DNA of 64,000 nucleotides from Bog-473 sp963738135 (GTDB taxonomy: Bacteria > Actinomycetota > Acidimicrobiia > Acidimicrobiales > RAAP-2): contig CAVTVK010000005.1 in NCBI GenBank assembly GCA_963738135.1, positions 434,001 to 498,000 of the forward strand. The letters are read 5' to 3'. The notes beneath the pieces are model-generated. The model was not told where the DNA came from. It searched no databases and saw only the letters and a program-made list of their open reading frames with translations. Shown here in pieces: positions 50,487 through 59,706 of this stretch; within the stretch, counting starts at the first letter, position 1, and the number at the start of each line of letters is the position of its first letter. The translations under genes were made by a program, and so were the position numbers.

Positions 50487-50589
50487 GATTGGTTGCCTTC
50501 TCTCGTTGTGCGGTTCGCCGCTGGCGGTGCGGTCATGTGTTCTATCGCACGCGTCGCAGGTCCACCGGAACTCGCGCCGCCGTTACCGG

Positions 50590-51066
50590 TCAGGATCGCG
50601 GTGCCAAGACCGTAAAAGCGATCGTGGAGACGGCAGCCAATTTGTTGTCGCGACCGACATCGGTCACCTCGACCTGCAGCACGAAATTGGATCGCCCTTG
50701 CCTCAGGATCCAGGCGTCGGCGCGAGCAGGGCCGACCGCCACCGGGGAGAGGAAGTGAATGGTGAGGTCCGAGGTCGCTGTGCTGAACCCGTTCTCGTGA
50801 TCGCACGACGCATAGGCGAGACGTCCGGCACAGACGTCGACGAGGACCGCGATCAGGCCCCCCTGCAGTGCCCCACGTACGTTCGAGAGCTCGGGGCGAA
50901 CGTCCATCTCGATCACCAGGTGACCTTCGGGCGAGGGCACGTCGCGTGTCCCAAGCTGTTCGAACAGGTGGTCGCCGCGCCCGATCACCTCGTTGTGCAG
51001 CGTGGACTTCTCGGCATTGGGGAGGGTCGCCATTGCGGGAATGGATATCCCAACTCCGAAAGGCAC
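50590..51066 (-). CDS. PaaI-type hotdog thioesterase
   Basis: Up to 158 residues with the hotdog family pattern: NVRGALQGGLIAVLVDVCAG is the catalytic helix (GG..A...D), followed by SDLTIHFLSPVAVGPARADA. It hydrolyses acyl-CoA or acyl-aryl thioesters. GTG 51066 is four bases from the MarR stop; ATG 51033 (MATLPNAEKS) is an equally good start. Pairing with MarR suggests control by an aromatic or acyl compound. Confidence 0.85.
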   Translation of the reverse strand: MPFGVGISIPAMATLPNAEKSTLHNEVIGRGDHLFEQLGTRDVPSPEGHLVIEMDVRPELSNVRGALQGGLIAVLVDVCAGRLAYASCDHENGFSTATSDLTIHFLSPVAVGPARADAWILRQGRSNFVLQVEVTDVGRDNKLAAVSTIAFTVLAPRS

Positions 51067-51068
51067 CG

Positions 51069-51554
51069 CTAATCGGCGCCGTGCGCCCCGGGTCGACCCA
51101 GGGCGTCAGCCCCGTCCAGTTCCAGCAGAGCCCGGTGGAGCAGATGGAGCTGCTCGCGGCCGACAGAGGCCGCCATGTCGGCCTCCATTTGGGCGACTGT
51201 GTCGTCGACGACGTCGGCCGCGTCGCGACCTCGCGTCGTGAGATGCAAGAGAGTGCGGCGCCGGTCGTCGGCGGCGGGGCGACGGGCGACGTATCCCATG
51301 GTCACGAGGGTGTCGACGAGTTGGCTCACGGCCTGCTTCGAGATTCCCATGTGCGTGACCAGATCGCGGCCGCTGAGGCCGGGTTCCGCCCGGGCCAGCG
51401 CATTGACGGCCCACACCCCTCGCTGGGGCAGATCACCGAATCCCCCGGCCTGCAACGCGTCGGCGACAGGGGTCGCATAGCGGCGAACGGCTCGCCGGAG
51501 GAGCGAGCTGAGAGCCTGCGGATCGTGCGCAGGAGGGAGCCCGGCGGCGGTCAT
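51069..51554 (-). CDS. MarR family transcriptional regulator
   Basis: About 161 residues starting MTAAGLPPAHDPQALSSLLR. The winged helix is clear: LSGRDLVTHMGISKQAVSQL as recognition helix, then VDTLVTMGYVARRPAADDRR as the wing with DxRxR. MarR proteins are usually ligand-released repressors of their own operon, here probably with the thioesterase. ATG 51554 is preferred; GTG 51578 and TTG 51596 lie upstream in frame. Confidence 0.88.
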   Translation of the reverse strand: MTAAGLPPAHDPQALSSLLRRAVRRYATPVADALQAGGFGDLPQRGVWAVNALARAEPGLSGRDLVTHMGISKQAVSQLVDTLVTMGYVARRPAADDRRRTLLHLTTRGRDAADVVDDTVAQMEADMAASVGREQLHLLHRALLELDGADALGRPGAHGAD

Positions 51555-51652
51555 GGGACGACGAGCGGTAGGGGCCACCGCACCATGGTAGGTCAAGTTT
51601 CGGGTCGGTCAAGTTTGTTGACTTTCGGGAGGGATCCTGCCACGCTGCTGAC

Positions 51653-51979
51653 GTGGCCAACGAAGTGTGGACGCGCTGGGGACGCCGGATCCGGGCGCAA
51701 CTCGGGGCCGTGGCCCTCGCTGCCACCTGTGCCGCGGTGCTCGCGGGCGGGTGATGGTGGCCAATGGGAGCGGCCGCCGCCCTTCCTGCCGGACCCGACG
51801 CGGCGGGGGTCACGTGGCTCTGCCGGCCCGGACAGGCCGGAGACCCGTGCCTGTACCCAGAAGGTGCGAACTCGGTGGCGGCAAACGGAGCCAGGACGAA
51901 GGCCGGCTGCGACGCCGACACCACGCGACACGCTGACGCATGTGGCGGCCGCACGGCCGAGCCCCGCGCATCGGACTAG
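51653..51979 (+). pseudogene. N-terminal remnant of a DUF3089 protein
   Basis: GTG 51653 opens a signal-peptide-like start (VANEVWTRWGRRIRAQLGAV, then ALAATCAAVLAGG) that meets a TGA at 51751. The same frame then gives AGVTWLCRPGQAGDPCLYPE and GANSVAANGARTK before a tail without similarity and a stop at 51979. The WLCRPG..DPC block is the start of DUF3089 (lipase-like alpha/beta-hydrolase) proteins; the remaining ~300 residues are missing. The end touches the stop of the TMEM175-like gene. Confidence 0.55.
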
Positions 51980-52680
51980 CGCGTGCCGACTTCGCTGGGT
52001 GTGTCGCCGTCCCGCTTCGGGGCCCACCGTGAACCCTTGAGCGCCCGCGACAGGCGGATCGCCGTTGGAGGGACGACGAGGAACAACAACCACGTGAACT
52101 TCGCCAGCTTCGGGGCGGTCCAGGCCAATGCGATGGACAATGAGACGATGCTGATCACCAGCACGACACGCACCCTGGCCGTTCGCTCGTCCTCGGCCGA
52201 CCTGGCGGCATCCACGACGAGGTTGTGCCGCGCCGCGTACAGGTAGATCCACTGCGTACTGAGGCTGATCGCGACCAGGTTGAGCCCGAACAGCGTGATG
52301 GCTACCGGATTGCTGCCGTACCGGCCGATCAGGTCCGACGTGAAGGGCATGAGGGTGAGTGCCAGCAGGAAGCCGAAGTTGCGCCAGGCCAGGCCTTCGC
52401 TGTGCCCCTTCATTCCTCGGAGGACACGGTGGTGCACCATCCAGAACTGCGCGATGACAAGGAAGGAGACCAGGTAGCTGGACATCTCCGCGGCGTCGAC
52501 ATTGAGCGCGTCCCAGAGGGCTCCTGCTGAGTCCGGGTGGTCCGTGAGCGTCTGGGTGACGGGCACCTGCAGCTGCAGGACCAGGAGGGTCAGCGCAATG
52601 GCGACGACGCCGTCGGTCAGCGCGAGGAGGCGCTCGATACCTGGGATGTCCTCGTCGGCGTCCTCGGTTGCCACCCACAT
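51976..52680 (-). CDS. TMEM175 / DUF1211 family membrane protein
   Basis: About 234 residues from ATG 52680. The first helix has the TMEM175 signature in a variant form, ERLLALTDGVVAIALTLLVL (usual FSD is LTD). Further helices include SSYLVSFLVIAQFWMVHHRV and FLLALTLMPFTSDLIGRYGS. Bacterial members form K+-permeable channels with a hydrophobic gate. The frame stays open upstream, but MWVATEDADEDIPGIERLLA is the natural start. It is divergent from the secreted repeat protein. Confidence 0.88.
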   Translation of the reverse strand: MWVATEDADEDIPGIERLLALTDGVVAIALTLLVLQLQVPVTQTLTDHPDSAGALWDALNVDAAEMSSYLVSFLVIAQFWMVHHRVLRGMKGHSEGLAWRNFGFLLALTLMPFTSDLIGRYGSNPVAITLFGLNLVAISLSTQWIYLYAARHNLVVDAARSAEDERTARVRVVLVISIVSLSIALAWTAPKLAKFTWLLFLVVPPTAIRLSRALKGSRWAPKRDGDTPSEVGTR

Positions 52681-52811
52681 GAGCTTGGCAGATGCCGTCG
52701 CTCGAGACGGGCAATTGCTGAGGAGGCGCACCGTGGCATCCGTGGGTGCGGGCGACGGAAGCGCGACCATTGTCGGGGATGCAACGCGTGTCGATTGCAC
52801 GGAGGGATGGA

Positions 52812-54869
52812 ATGACCGGCCGTCACGGAAGGTGGAATGCGCAGCGTCTGGTGTGGGCGGCTGTCATGTCGATGGCGGCCGTCTGCGCAGGCCTCGCCCT
52901 CGGCGGCGCATCCAGTGGAGCGGCAACATCGGGCTGGTACGTCGCGACGACACCGGGAACCGGTGCCGACGACATCGCACTGGGTTCGAGCTGTGCCAAT
53001 GCGGAGCTCTGCATGGCTGTTGGCATCTCCATCCAGAACATCGCTTCGGATGAGTCGTTCGCCCCGCTCGTCGAGAGCTGGAACGGCTCGAGCTGGAGCC
53101 TGGGCCCGCAGGCACCCGTCCCGCCGGGTGACGGTGGCGGGCTGTTCGCCGTCTCCTGCGTGAACGGCGCCGACTGCTGGGCGGTCGGTGCCGTCCTCGG
53201 CGTCGCTGGCAACGGGAACCCCTCCGCCACGCTGATCGAGAACTGGAACGGAGCCTCCTGGTCGATCGTGCCGAGCCCGACCCCCACCGGTCCGGATGTA
53301 GAGGGCGCAGTGCTGCAGGGCGTGCACTGCGTCTCCGCCACCAGCTGCGTCGCCGTGGGCTTCTCGACCGACGACTCGGGGGCCAACCTGCACGCCGTCA
53401 TCGAGCAGTGGAACGGAGCGGCCTGGACGCTCGTGCCGGCCGCTGACACCGGGCAGGCTTTCGAGCAACTCTCCGGCGTCACGTGTGCCGCTACCTCCGA
53501 TTGCTGGGCCGTGGGCAATGCCGGTGCCGTCCAACAGAATCCGAACTTCCTCCCCATCTTCCCGGGTGCAGTCGGCGACCAAGGGCTGATTGAACACTGG
53601 GACGGTTCGTCGTGGACCGTCGTTCCCAGTACCACGGAACCCAGTCCGAGTGGCGGCTTCCTGTACGGCGTCACGTGCACCGACGCAGCCAACTGCTGGG
53701 CATCGGGCGCCACCACGGACACCAGCGGCATGGCGTCCGGACTCCTGTTGCAGCACTGGAACGGTTCGAATTGGTCCGATTCGTCGAGCTCCGTTCCGGA
53801 CGCATCGACCGGAGGCATCCTCAGTAGCGTCACCTGTGTCAGCTCCGTGCAGTGCTGGGCGGTCGGTTCTCTGGGACCGTTCGGCGGGGGTAGTGGGAGC
53901 AACTTCCGCCCGCAGGCGCTCATCGAGAACTGGAACGGCTCCTCATGGTCGATCGAGCCGAGCCCGAACGTGGCGGCGCTCAGCTTCCTGGACACCGTCA
54001 CCTGCGTACGGGCGGTGGCGTGCCTCGCCGCCGGGAGCACGGCCACGCAGACGCAGGAGAACGACCCGGGTCTCCGCACGCTCGTCGAACAGATGACATT
54101 CCCGCCCGCGTCGAGTCAGGGGTTGGTACTTTCGGCGCGCGACGGTGGCGTCTTCACCTACGGGACGGCGCGGTTCGTCGGTTCCATGGGAGGCACGCAC
54201 CTCAACGCTCCCGTCGTTGGCGTCGCGACGACGCCGGACGATGGCGGGTACTGGCTGGTGGCAGCCGACGGCGGCGTCTTCAGTTTCGGCGACGCGCGGT
54301 TCTCTGGATCGATGGGTGGACAACGACTCAATGCACCGGTGGTCGGCATCGTCGGTACCCCGGACGGTCGGGGGTACTGGCTGGTCGCCGCCGACGGTGG
54401 CGTGTTCAACTTCGGGGACGCCCAGTTCGTCGGCTCCATGGGTGGCCGGTCTCTCAATGCGCCGGTTGTCGGTATGGCGGTTGACGATGCCGGGGGGTAT
54501 TGGCTCGTCGGGGCCGATGGTGGTGTCTTCAATTTCGGCGACGCTTCGTTTCTGGGGTCCATGGGCGGCCGGCACCTGAACGCAGCGGTGAGCGGCATCG
54601 CCGCGACACCCAATGGAGCGGGGTACTGGCTGGTGGGAACCGACGGCGGGATCTTCACCTTCGGAACGGCGGGCTATCTGGGGTCGGTGCCGGGTCAAGG
54701 GATCGTCGGCCAACCGCCGATCGTCGGCGTCAGTGGGAGCCCGAGCGGCGCGGGGTATTGGGTCGTGGGTTCCGGGGGCGCCGTCTACAGCTACGGCGAC
54801 GCGGCGTTCCTCGGCTCGCTCACCGGGGTACGCCTCGTCGCTCCGCTCTCGGGCCTCGCTTCGAGCTGA
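52812..54869 (+). CDS. Secreted protein with two families of tandem repeats
   Basis: 685 residues from ATG 52812 with GGAGGGAT upstream. After a signal peptide (LVWAAVMSMAAVCAGLALGG) come seven repeats of about 55-60 residues with the core CxxxxxCWAVG..LIENWNGSSWS, two Cys each. Then come six repeats of about 47 residues with GGVFSFGDARFSGSMGG and PVVGIVGTPDGRGYWLVAAD. Both are likely beta-propeller blades, seven and six in number, so this may be a two-propeller extracellular protein. Such repeats are especially frequent in Acidimicrobiia. No enzyme motif is seen. Confidence 0.87.
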   Translation: MTGRHGRWNAQRLVWAAVMSMAAVCAGLALGGASSGAATSGWYVATTPGTGADDIALGSSCANAELCMAVGISIQNIASDESFAPLVESWNGSSWSLGPQAPVPPGDGGGLFAVSCVNGADCWAVGAVLGVAGNGNPSATLIENWNGASWSIVPSPTPTGPDVEGAVLQGVHCVSATSCVAVGFSTDDSGANLHAVIEQWNGAAWTLVPAADTGQAFEQLSGVTCAATSDCWAVGNAGAVQQNPNFLPIFPGAVGDQGLIEHWDGSSWTVVPSTTEPSPSGGFLYGVTCTDAANCWASGATTDTSGMASGLLLQHWNGSNWSDSSSSVPDASTGGILSSVTCVSSVQCWAVGSLGPFGGGSGSNFRPQALIENWNGSSWSIEPSPNVAALSFLDTVTCVRAVACLAAGSTATQTQENDPGLRTLVEQMTFPPASSQGLVLSARDGGVFTYGTARFVGSMGGTHLNAPVVGVATTPDDGGYWLVAADGGVFSFGDARFSGSMGGQRLNAPVVGIVGTPDGRGYWLVAADGGVFNFGDAQFVGSMGGRSLNAPVVGMAVDDAGGYWLVGADGGVFNFGDASFLGSMGGRHLNAAVSGIAATPNGAGYWLVGTDGGIFTFGTAGYLGSVPGQGIVGQPPIVGVSGSPSGAGYWVVGSGGAVYSYGDAAFLGSLTGVRLVAPLSGLASS
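54145..54830 (+). repeat. Six tandem coding repeats of about 141 bases
   Basis: Repeats within the secreted protein gene, each encoding one YWLV..DGGVF.FGDA.F.GS unit. DNA identity between units is moderate, so they are old duplications kept by protein selection. Confidence 0.8.
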
Positions 54870-54900
54870 GGAGCACCGGGCCACTCGCTCGTGGAGGTGG

Positions 54901-55703
54901 TCAGACGAAGTCCGACCCTCCATCGACGTTGACACACGCCCCGGTCACGTAGCCGTTCCGGCGCGACACGAGATACGCGGTGAGGGATGCCACCTCGTCG
55001 GGGAGCCCGGCCCGCCCGAGGTCGGCCGGCTGGTGGAATGTCTGTTCGATCCATTGCATGACGTCGTGCGGATCGGCCGGGTCGAGGCCCTCGGCGGCGA
55101 AGATATCCCGGAGGTTCTCGGTGAAGCTGGCCGTGACGATGGAGCCGGGACAGACCGCGTTGACGAGGATGCCGTCCGGAGCCAGGGACTTGGCGAGATT
55201 CTTGGCCACACTCGTCACGGCGGCCTTCGACGCCGTGTAGGCCACGAGTATGGGGCTCTGTCGCTGAATGGAATGGGCCGAGAAGATCGCCACGCGGGCC
55301 CATGCGGCGGCACGCAACCAGGGGACCGCGGCGCGGACGCTGCGTACCGCGGACATCGTGCCGAGGGCAAAGGCCTGGTCCCAGTCGGCGTCGTCCAGGT
55401 CCTCGAACCGTCCCGCACCCGGTCCGATCGTGTGCACCAGGACATTGAGCGATCCCCAGCGGCCGCCGACCTCGCGGAAGCCTCTCGCAATGGACGCGGG
55501 GTCGGTCATGTCGACACTGATCCCGACTGCGTCGGGGCTGCCCAGGGAATGCAGGGCCGTGACGGTGTCATCGAGCGCCGCGCGTCCCGCGCCATGACGG
55601 CGACGCGCGCCCCATCGGCCGCCAGGACCTCGGCCACGGCCCGCCCCATGCCCTTGCTGCCGCCCGTCACCACGGCTGTCGCGTCAGCGAATCCGAGATC
55701 CAC
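54901..55703 (-). pseudogene. Short-chain dehydrogenase with one frameshift
   Basis: ATG 55703 gives MDLGFADATAVVTGGSKGMG, with the TGxxxGxG cofactor motif, then RAVAEVLAADGARVAVMAR. Coding shifts frame near 55595 (a GCGCGG-rich tract) and continues as DDTVTALHSLGSPDAVGISV to 54901. The second frame holds the catalytic Ser in IFSAHSIQ and YTASKAAVTSVAKNLAK (Tyr and Lys), ending in a SDR-type GYVTGACVNVDGGSDF. Joined length is about 268 residues, normal for the family. With only a one-base difference, an assembly error is possible. Confidence 0.85.
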
Positions 55704-55751
55704 GCCGGCCCACCTCCTTCGTTCCCGGTACGCCGCCGGGGCGGCCGGACG

Positions 55752-56984
55752 TCACCGGCAGAACCGATTGCTCACGGCCAGCCGCCGTGCGGCCAGGGTG
55801 GCGCGCCGTTCCTCCGGCGTCACCCTCCGGGTTGCGGCCGGAACCGATGCGTCGATGTCCGAGAACTTCACCAGTCGCGTCGTCGGAACGGGCGCCGTCT
55901 CGGTCCGGACACAACGCAGGATGATGGGGCCGGCGCTGTGTCCGGCCGTGTCGAGCCAGTTGGCCACTCCCGGGTCCTCGTGGGCGATGACCGCCCGCAG
56001 GACGCCGTCGTCGTCCACCGCTGCCTGGTACCCGTTGAGGCTGCTCTGGTGCGAGGCGTAGTCGATGGTCTCCCACCAGGGATTCCCGAGTGAGTAGCTC
56101 CAGTACAAGCCCTGCGGGGGAGACACCTCTATGACGAGGGCCTCGTCGGGCTCCAGCTCCCAGGACCCGATCACCGGGCGGTTCTCCGCGGCCGCGCCCA
56201 TGGCGGTGCCGTCGAGTGGGGGGAGGAACGTGTTGGGCGTCTCCGGGCGGGAGAACTGCAGGAAGAAGTCGAGGTTGCCGACGACGAAGTCGCCCAGCGC
56301 GATCAGCTGGCGGGCCACGACGGCCCGTGGGTCCTCGTCGGCTCGCGCCGCCTTCTCGTTCTTTGGCCCGATTCGTTCGATCGAGAGGGACGACGCCACC
56401 TCGGTGTCCCAGTCGTAGAAGAAGTGCCGTATCACTAGTGCCGTCGCGTTGTCCGCTGTGGCCAACCAGTTCCCCTCGTGGGGCTCGGCCGACAGGATGA
56501 GGTCGACCTCGCCGTCCGGGCCCAGATCGAGCTCGTCCAGGAGGACGTTCGCCGAAGAAGCCATGCCGGCCATCGACTGCAGACCGACATACCGTGCCGA
56601 GCCGCGGTTCCCCCAGAGGCGGTAGGTCTCGCCTCCTCGGAGTGACGCGCCGGCGTAGATGCAGTCCGGGCAGTCCATGCCCCACTTGTAGATTCCGTCG
56701 ACGCCGGACGGCTTCACGGCGAGCACCGAGCCGGACTCCTCACGGAGGGCATTGTCCAGTCCGATGCCCAGCAGCACGAGCAGGTGCCGGAAGCCGGCTG
56801 CCATGTCCACCGCGTTGCGCGGAGTGTCGCCCGCCAGCACGGTGGCGGAGGCCTGGCGCAGGCCGTCGAGGAGGTGGGACCACGCACGTCCCGACAAGAG
56901 GTCGTCGGCAGTCGCATCACCGGCCCGGCCCGCCTCGCCGACCGAGTGCGGCATCCAGGACGGATTGACGAAGGCGGACGTCAC
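55752..56984 (-). CDS. DUF1214-containing protein
   Basis: About 410 residues. The C-terminal DUF1214 domain is clear: YWSYSLGNPWWETIDYASHQ, SSLNGYQAAVDDDGVLRAVI, AHEDPGVANWLDTAGHSAGP. An earlier part reads YKWGMDCPDCIYAGASLRGG and RLWGNRGSARYVGLQSMAGM. The family is found in many bacteria with no agreed reaction. GTG 56984 or ATG 56954 can be the start; the frame is open further upstream. It is divergent from the antiporter gene. Confidence 0.83.
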   Translation of the reverse strand: MTSAFVNPSWMPHSVGEAGRAGDATADDLLSGRAWSHLLDGLRQASATVLAGDTPRNAVDMAAGFRHLLVLLGIGLDNALREESGSVLAVKPSGVDGIYKWGMDCPDCIYAGASLRGGETYRLWGNRGSARYVGLQSMAGMASSANVLLDELDLGPDGEVDLILSAEPHEGNWLATADNATALVIRHFFYDWDTEVASSLSIERIGPKNEKAARADEDPRAVVARQLIALGDFVVGNLDFFLQFSRPETPNTFLPPLDGTAMGAAAENRPVIGSWELEPDEALVIEVSPPQGLYWSYSLGNPWWETIDYASHQSSLNGYQAAVDDDGVLRAVIAHEDPGVANWLDTAGHSAGPIILRCVRTETAPVPTTRLVKFSDIDASVPAATRRVTPEERRATLAARRLAVSNRFCR

Positions 56985-57187
56985 GAGGCGTCCGCCCGCG
57001 TGTGAAGAAGCGACGACATCCGCATGTGGCTGACCCCCGGGTCGAGTTGGTCGGGCCATGTTTCCGCACGACCCGGAGGCCGTCAAACCTCCGAGATCAC
57101 CCGAAATCACGGACGTGGCGCGTAGCGTGGGCCCGGGAGGTGGCGCGGCGTGCCACGGCAGGCGGTCACAGGGCGAGATGGAGAAAC

Positions 57188-58402
57188 ATGATCGAGGGTG
57201 CTATCCCCACGCTGGTCCTCATCGGGATAGCAGCGGTGCTCGCACCGATCGTCGCCGAATGGTCGCGCCGGTTCGTCGCAGTCCCCGAGGTCGTGATCCA
57301 GATCCTCTTCGGCATCATCCTCGGCCCCTACGTCCTCGATCTGGCGCACCCCAACGGTCTTGTGACGTCGCTGGCGGACTTCGGGCTGACCTATCTGATG
57401 TTCCTGGCCGGAACCGAGCTCGACCTGTCGACCATGCGCCAGGGCCACCTCGGACGCGCCGCGGGCTCGTGGGGCGCCTCCCTCGCGCTCGCGCTCGGCG
57501 TGGGCGTCTTCCTCCACGCCACGGGGCTCGTGCTCGACCACACGGTGGTGGCGCTGTGCCTGACCACGACGGCACTCGGCACACTCCTCCCGATCCTGCA
57601 TGACGCCGGCGTGTTGCGGACCCCGGTCGGCCCCTCCATCCTGTCGGTGGGCGCCGTCGGCGAGTTCGGCCCCATCGTGGCGGTCGCGGTGCTGCTCACG
57701 AACCGCAACGCCGGGCTCACCTTCCTGCTCCTCGGTCTCTTCGTCGCGGTGGCCGTGATCGTTGCCCTTCTGGCCACGCAGCCGCATCCTCCGCGCTTCA
57801 TCGCGCTCATGCGCCGGCATCTCCACTCCACGGCCCAGCTCCCGGTGCGGATCTCCGTCCTCCTCGTCATCCTGCTCGTCTACCTGGCCGAAGAGTTGAG
57901 CCTCGATGTGCTCCTGGGCGCGTTCGCCGCCGGCGTCGTGGTTCGTCTCTTCATCAAGGGCGAGGACAGCGCGCCCATCACGAGCAAGCTCGAGGCCATC
58001 GGTTTCGGTTTCCTCATTCCCATCTTCTTCATCGACAGCGGCATCAAGTTCGATCTCCATGCGCTCATCCACATGCCCAAGGTCCTGTTGCTGGTGCCGA
58101 TGTTCACGGTCACCTTCCTCCTCACCCGGGCCCTGCCCACCTGGGCGTTCTTCCGGGGCGTCGTCACGAATGTGGAGGCCCGCACCCTTGCCATCCTGTC
58201 GGCCACGGGATTGCCGCTCATCGTCGTCATCACGACCTTGGGCGTCAGCGAGCACCGCATGAAGCCACAGAACGCCGCGGCACTCGTGGCCGCCGGCATG
58301 CTCTCCGTCCTCATCTATCCCCTGATCGGGTTGCGCTGGTTGGGCGAAGGCTCAGCCGTCTCGGGCATCGCCGATGTGTCCCAGCGGTCGGACGGGCAGT
58401 GA
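57188..58402 (+). CDS. Cation:proton antiporter (CPA2-type)
   Basis: 404 residues, about twelve helices, no C-terminal TrkA domain. Typical segments are VVIQILFGIILGPYVLDLAH, SLADFGLTYLMFLAGTELDL (membrane acidic residue for ion transport) and IGFGFLIPIFFIDSGIKFDL. It exchanges Na+ or K+ for protons. ATG 57188 is chosen with GGAG five bases upstream. Its stop overlaps the start of the DUF2254 gene (GTGA), so the two are coupled. Confidence 0.9.
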   Translation: MIEGAIPTLVLIGIAAVLAPIVAEWSRRFVAVPEVVIQILFGIILGPYVLDLAHPNGLVTSLADFGLTYLMFLAGTELDLSTMRQGHLGRAAGSWGASLALALGVGVFLHATGLVLDHTVVALCLTTTALGTLLPILHDAGVLRTPVGPSILSVGAVGEFGPIVAVAVLLTNRNAGLTFLLLGLFVAVAVIVALLATQPHPPRFIALMRRHLHSTAQLPVRISVLLVILLVYLAEELSLDVLLGAFAAGVVVRLFIKGEDSAPITSKLEAIGFGFLIPIFFIDSGIKFDLHALIHMPKVLLLVPMFTVTFLLTRALPTWAFFRGVVTNVEARTLAILSATGLPLIVVITTLGVSEHRMKPQNAAALVAAGMLSVLIYPLIGLRWLGEGSAVSGIADVSQRSDGQ

Positions 58403-59688
58403 CCGTGCTGCGCGGGCGGTGGCCGACCCGGGGCGGGTCCCGCCGGGCCCACCTGCGAGAGTGGCGGCGCGAGTCGCTCTGGCTCTGGCCCGCCGTCGCC
58501 GCCATCGTGGCCTGGGTGGCGGGCGACATCGCGACCAGGCATCTGCACAGCTTTACGTTCCACGAGGGCCTCTTCCCGACCAACCTCGATGACGCCCGGA
58601 CGCTGCTCGCCACCATCGCCGCCGCGCTGCTGACCTTCACCGGCGTCGTGTTCTCCATCACGTTGGTCGCGCTGCAGATGTCGAGCACGCAGTACTCGCC
58701 GCGCGTCCTGCGCACGTTCGTCCGCAAGCCGGTGACCAAGCTGGCACTCTCGACGTTCATCGCCACCTTCGTCTACTCGCTGACCCTGTTGGCACAGGTC
58801 GGGACCACAACGGTGGCGCACACCGTTCCCCAGGGAGCCGTCGGGTTGGCCTACCTGCTGGTCATGGCGTCAGTGCTGGTCTTCGTCGTCTTCGTGCACT
58901 CGACCGTGCGCTCCATGCGGGTGAGCTATGTCATTCAGGCCGTCTTCGACGAGACACTGGGCGCCATGCACGACATGTTCGTGCCGGCTGCCGCGTATCA
59001 CGAGGTACCGGAGCCATCCTGGACAACGGCGGCGATCCTGGTTCCCTTCGATCGCGCGGACGCGGTCGTCGACGGCGTCGACGCCCATCACCTGGCCGAG
59101 CTGGCGCGCCGGCACGGCTGCGTGTTGCGGCTCCGCGTTCCGGTCGGCACGTACGTGGTGCGAGGCACGCCTCTCATCGAGGTGCACGGCGGCGCTGCTC
59201 CCGAGACCCGTCAGCTCCTCGGAGCTCTCGACTGCTTCGCCGTGCGCACGCTCTACCAGGACCCGTGCTACGGCGTCCGGCAGCTCGTCGACATCGCCAT
59301 CCGAGCGGTGTCGCCGGCGGTCAACGACCCGACGACGGCAGTGCAGACGCTCGACCGCCTGCACGGGATCCTGCGGGCCATCGCCGACCGCCCGGATCCG
59401 TCGGGTGTCTCTCTCGACTCGGCCGGATCGGTCCGCCTGGTGGTTCCCGTTCCCGGTTGGACCAGGGTCTTCGATCTGGCCTTCACCGAGATCGCCCTCT
59501 ATGGCGCCGGCGATCCTCAGATCTCGCGGAAGCTGATGTCGATCTTCGACGATCTCTCGTCGTGCGTGACGGCCGAGAGGCTGGCCGCCATCGACTCGCG
59601 GCGCACCTGGCTGCGCAACGAGGTGTCAGGGCGTCATAGCCTCAACGTCGACCAGGTGCTCACGGCGGACCCGCTGGGGCTCGGGTAA
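58399..59688 (+). CDS. DUF2254 family membrane protein
   Basis: 429 residues with four N-terminal helices, including LATIAAALLTFTGVVFSITL and the family's QMSSTQYSPRVLRTFVRKP, then a soluble domain with two halves (ILVPFDRADAVVDGVDAHHL; YGVRQLVDIAIRAVSPAVND). The motif AVSPAVNDPTTAVQTLDRL is highly typical. The family has no known function but often sits with transporters. It starts at a GTG overlapping the antiporter stop. Confidence 0.92.
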   Translation: MTVLRGRWPTRGGSRRAHLREWRRESLWLWPAVAAIVAWVAGDIATRHLHSFTFHEGLFPTNLDDARTLLATIAAALLTFTGVVFSITLVALQMSSTQYSPRVLRTFVRKPVTKLALSTFIATFVYSLTLLAQVGTTTVAHTVPQGAVGLAYLLVMASVLVFVVFVHSTVRSMRVSYVIQAVFDETLGAMHDMFVPAAAYHEVPEPSWTTAAILVPFDRADAVVDGVDAHHLAELARRHGCVLRLRVPVGTYVVRGTPLIEVHGGAAPETRQLLGALDCFAVRTLYQDPCYGVRQLVDIAIRAVSPAVNDPTTAVQTLDRLHGILRAIADRPDPSGVSLDSAGSVRLVVPVPGWTRVFDLAFTEIALYGAGDPQISRKLMSIFDDLSSCVTAERLAAIDSRRTWLRNEVSGRHSLNVDQVLTADPLGLG

Positions 59689-59706
59689 CGGCCCGGGTCG
59701 GGCGAA

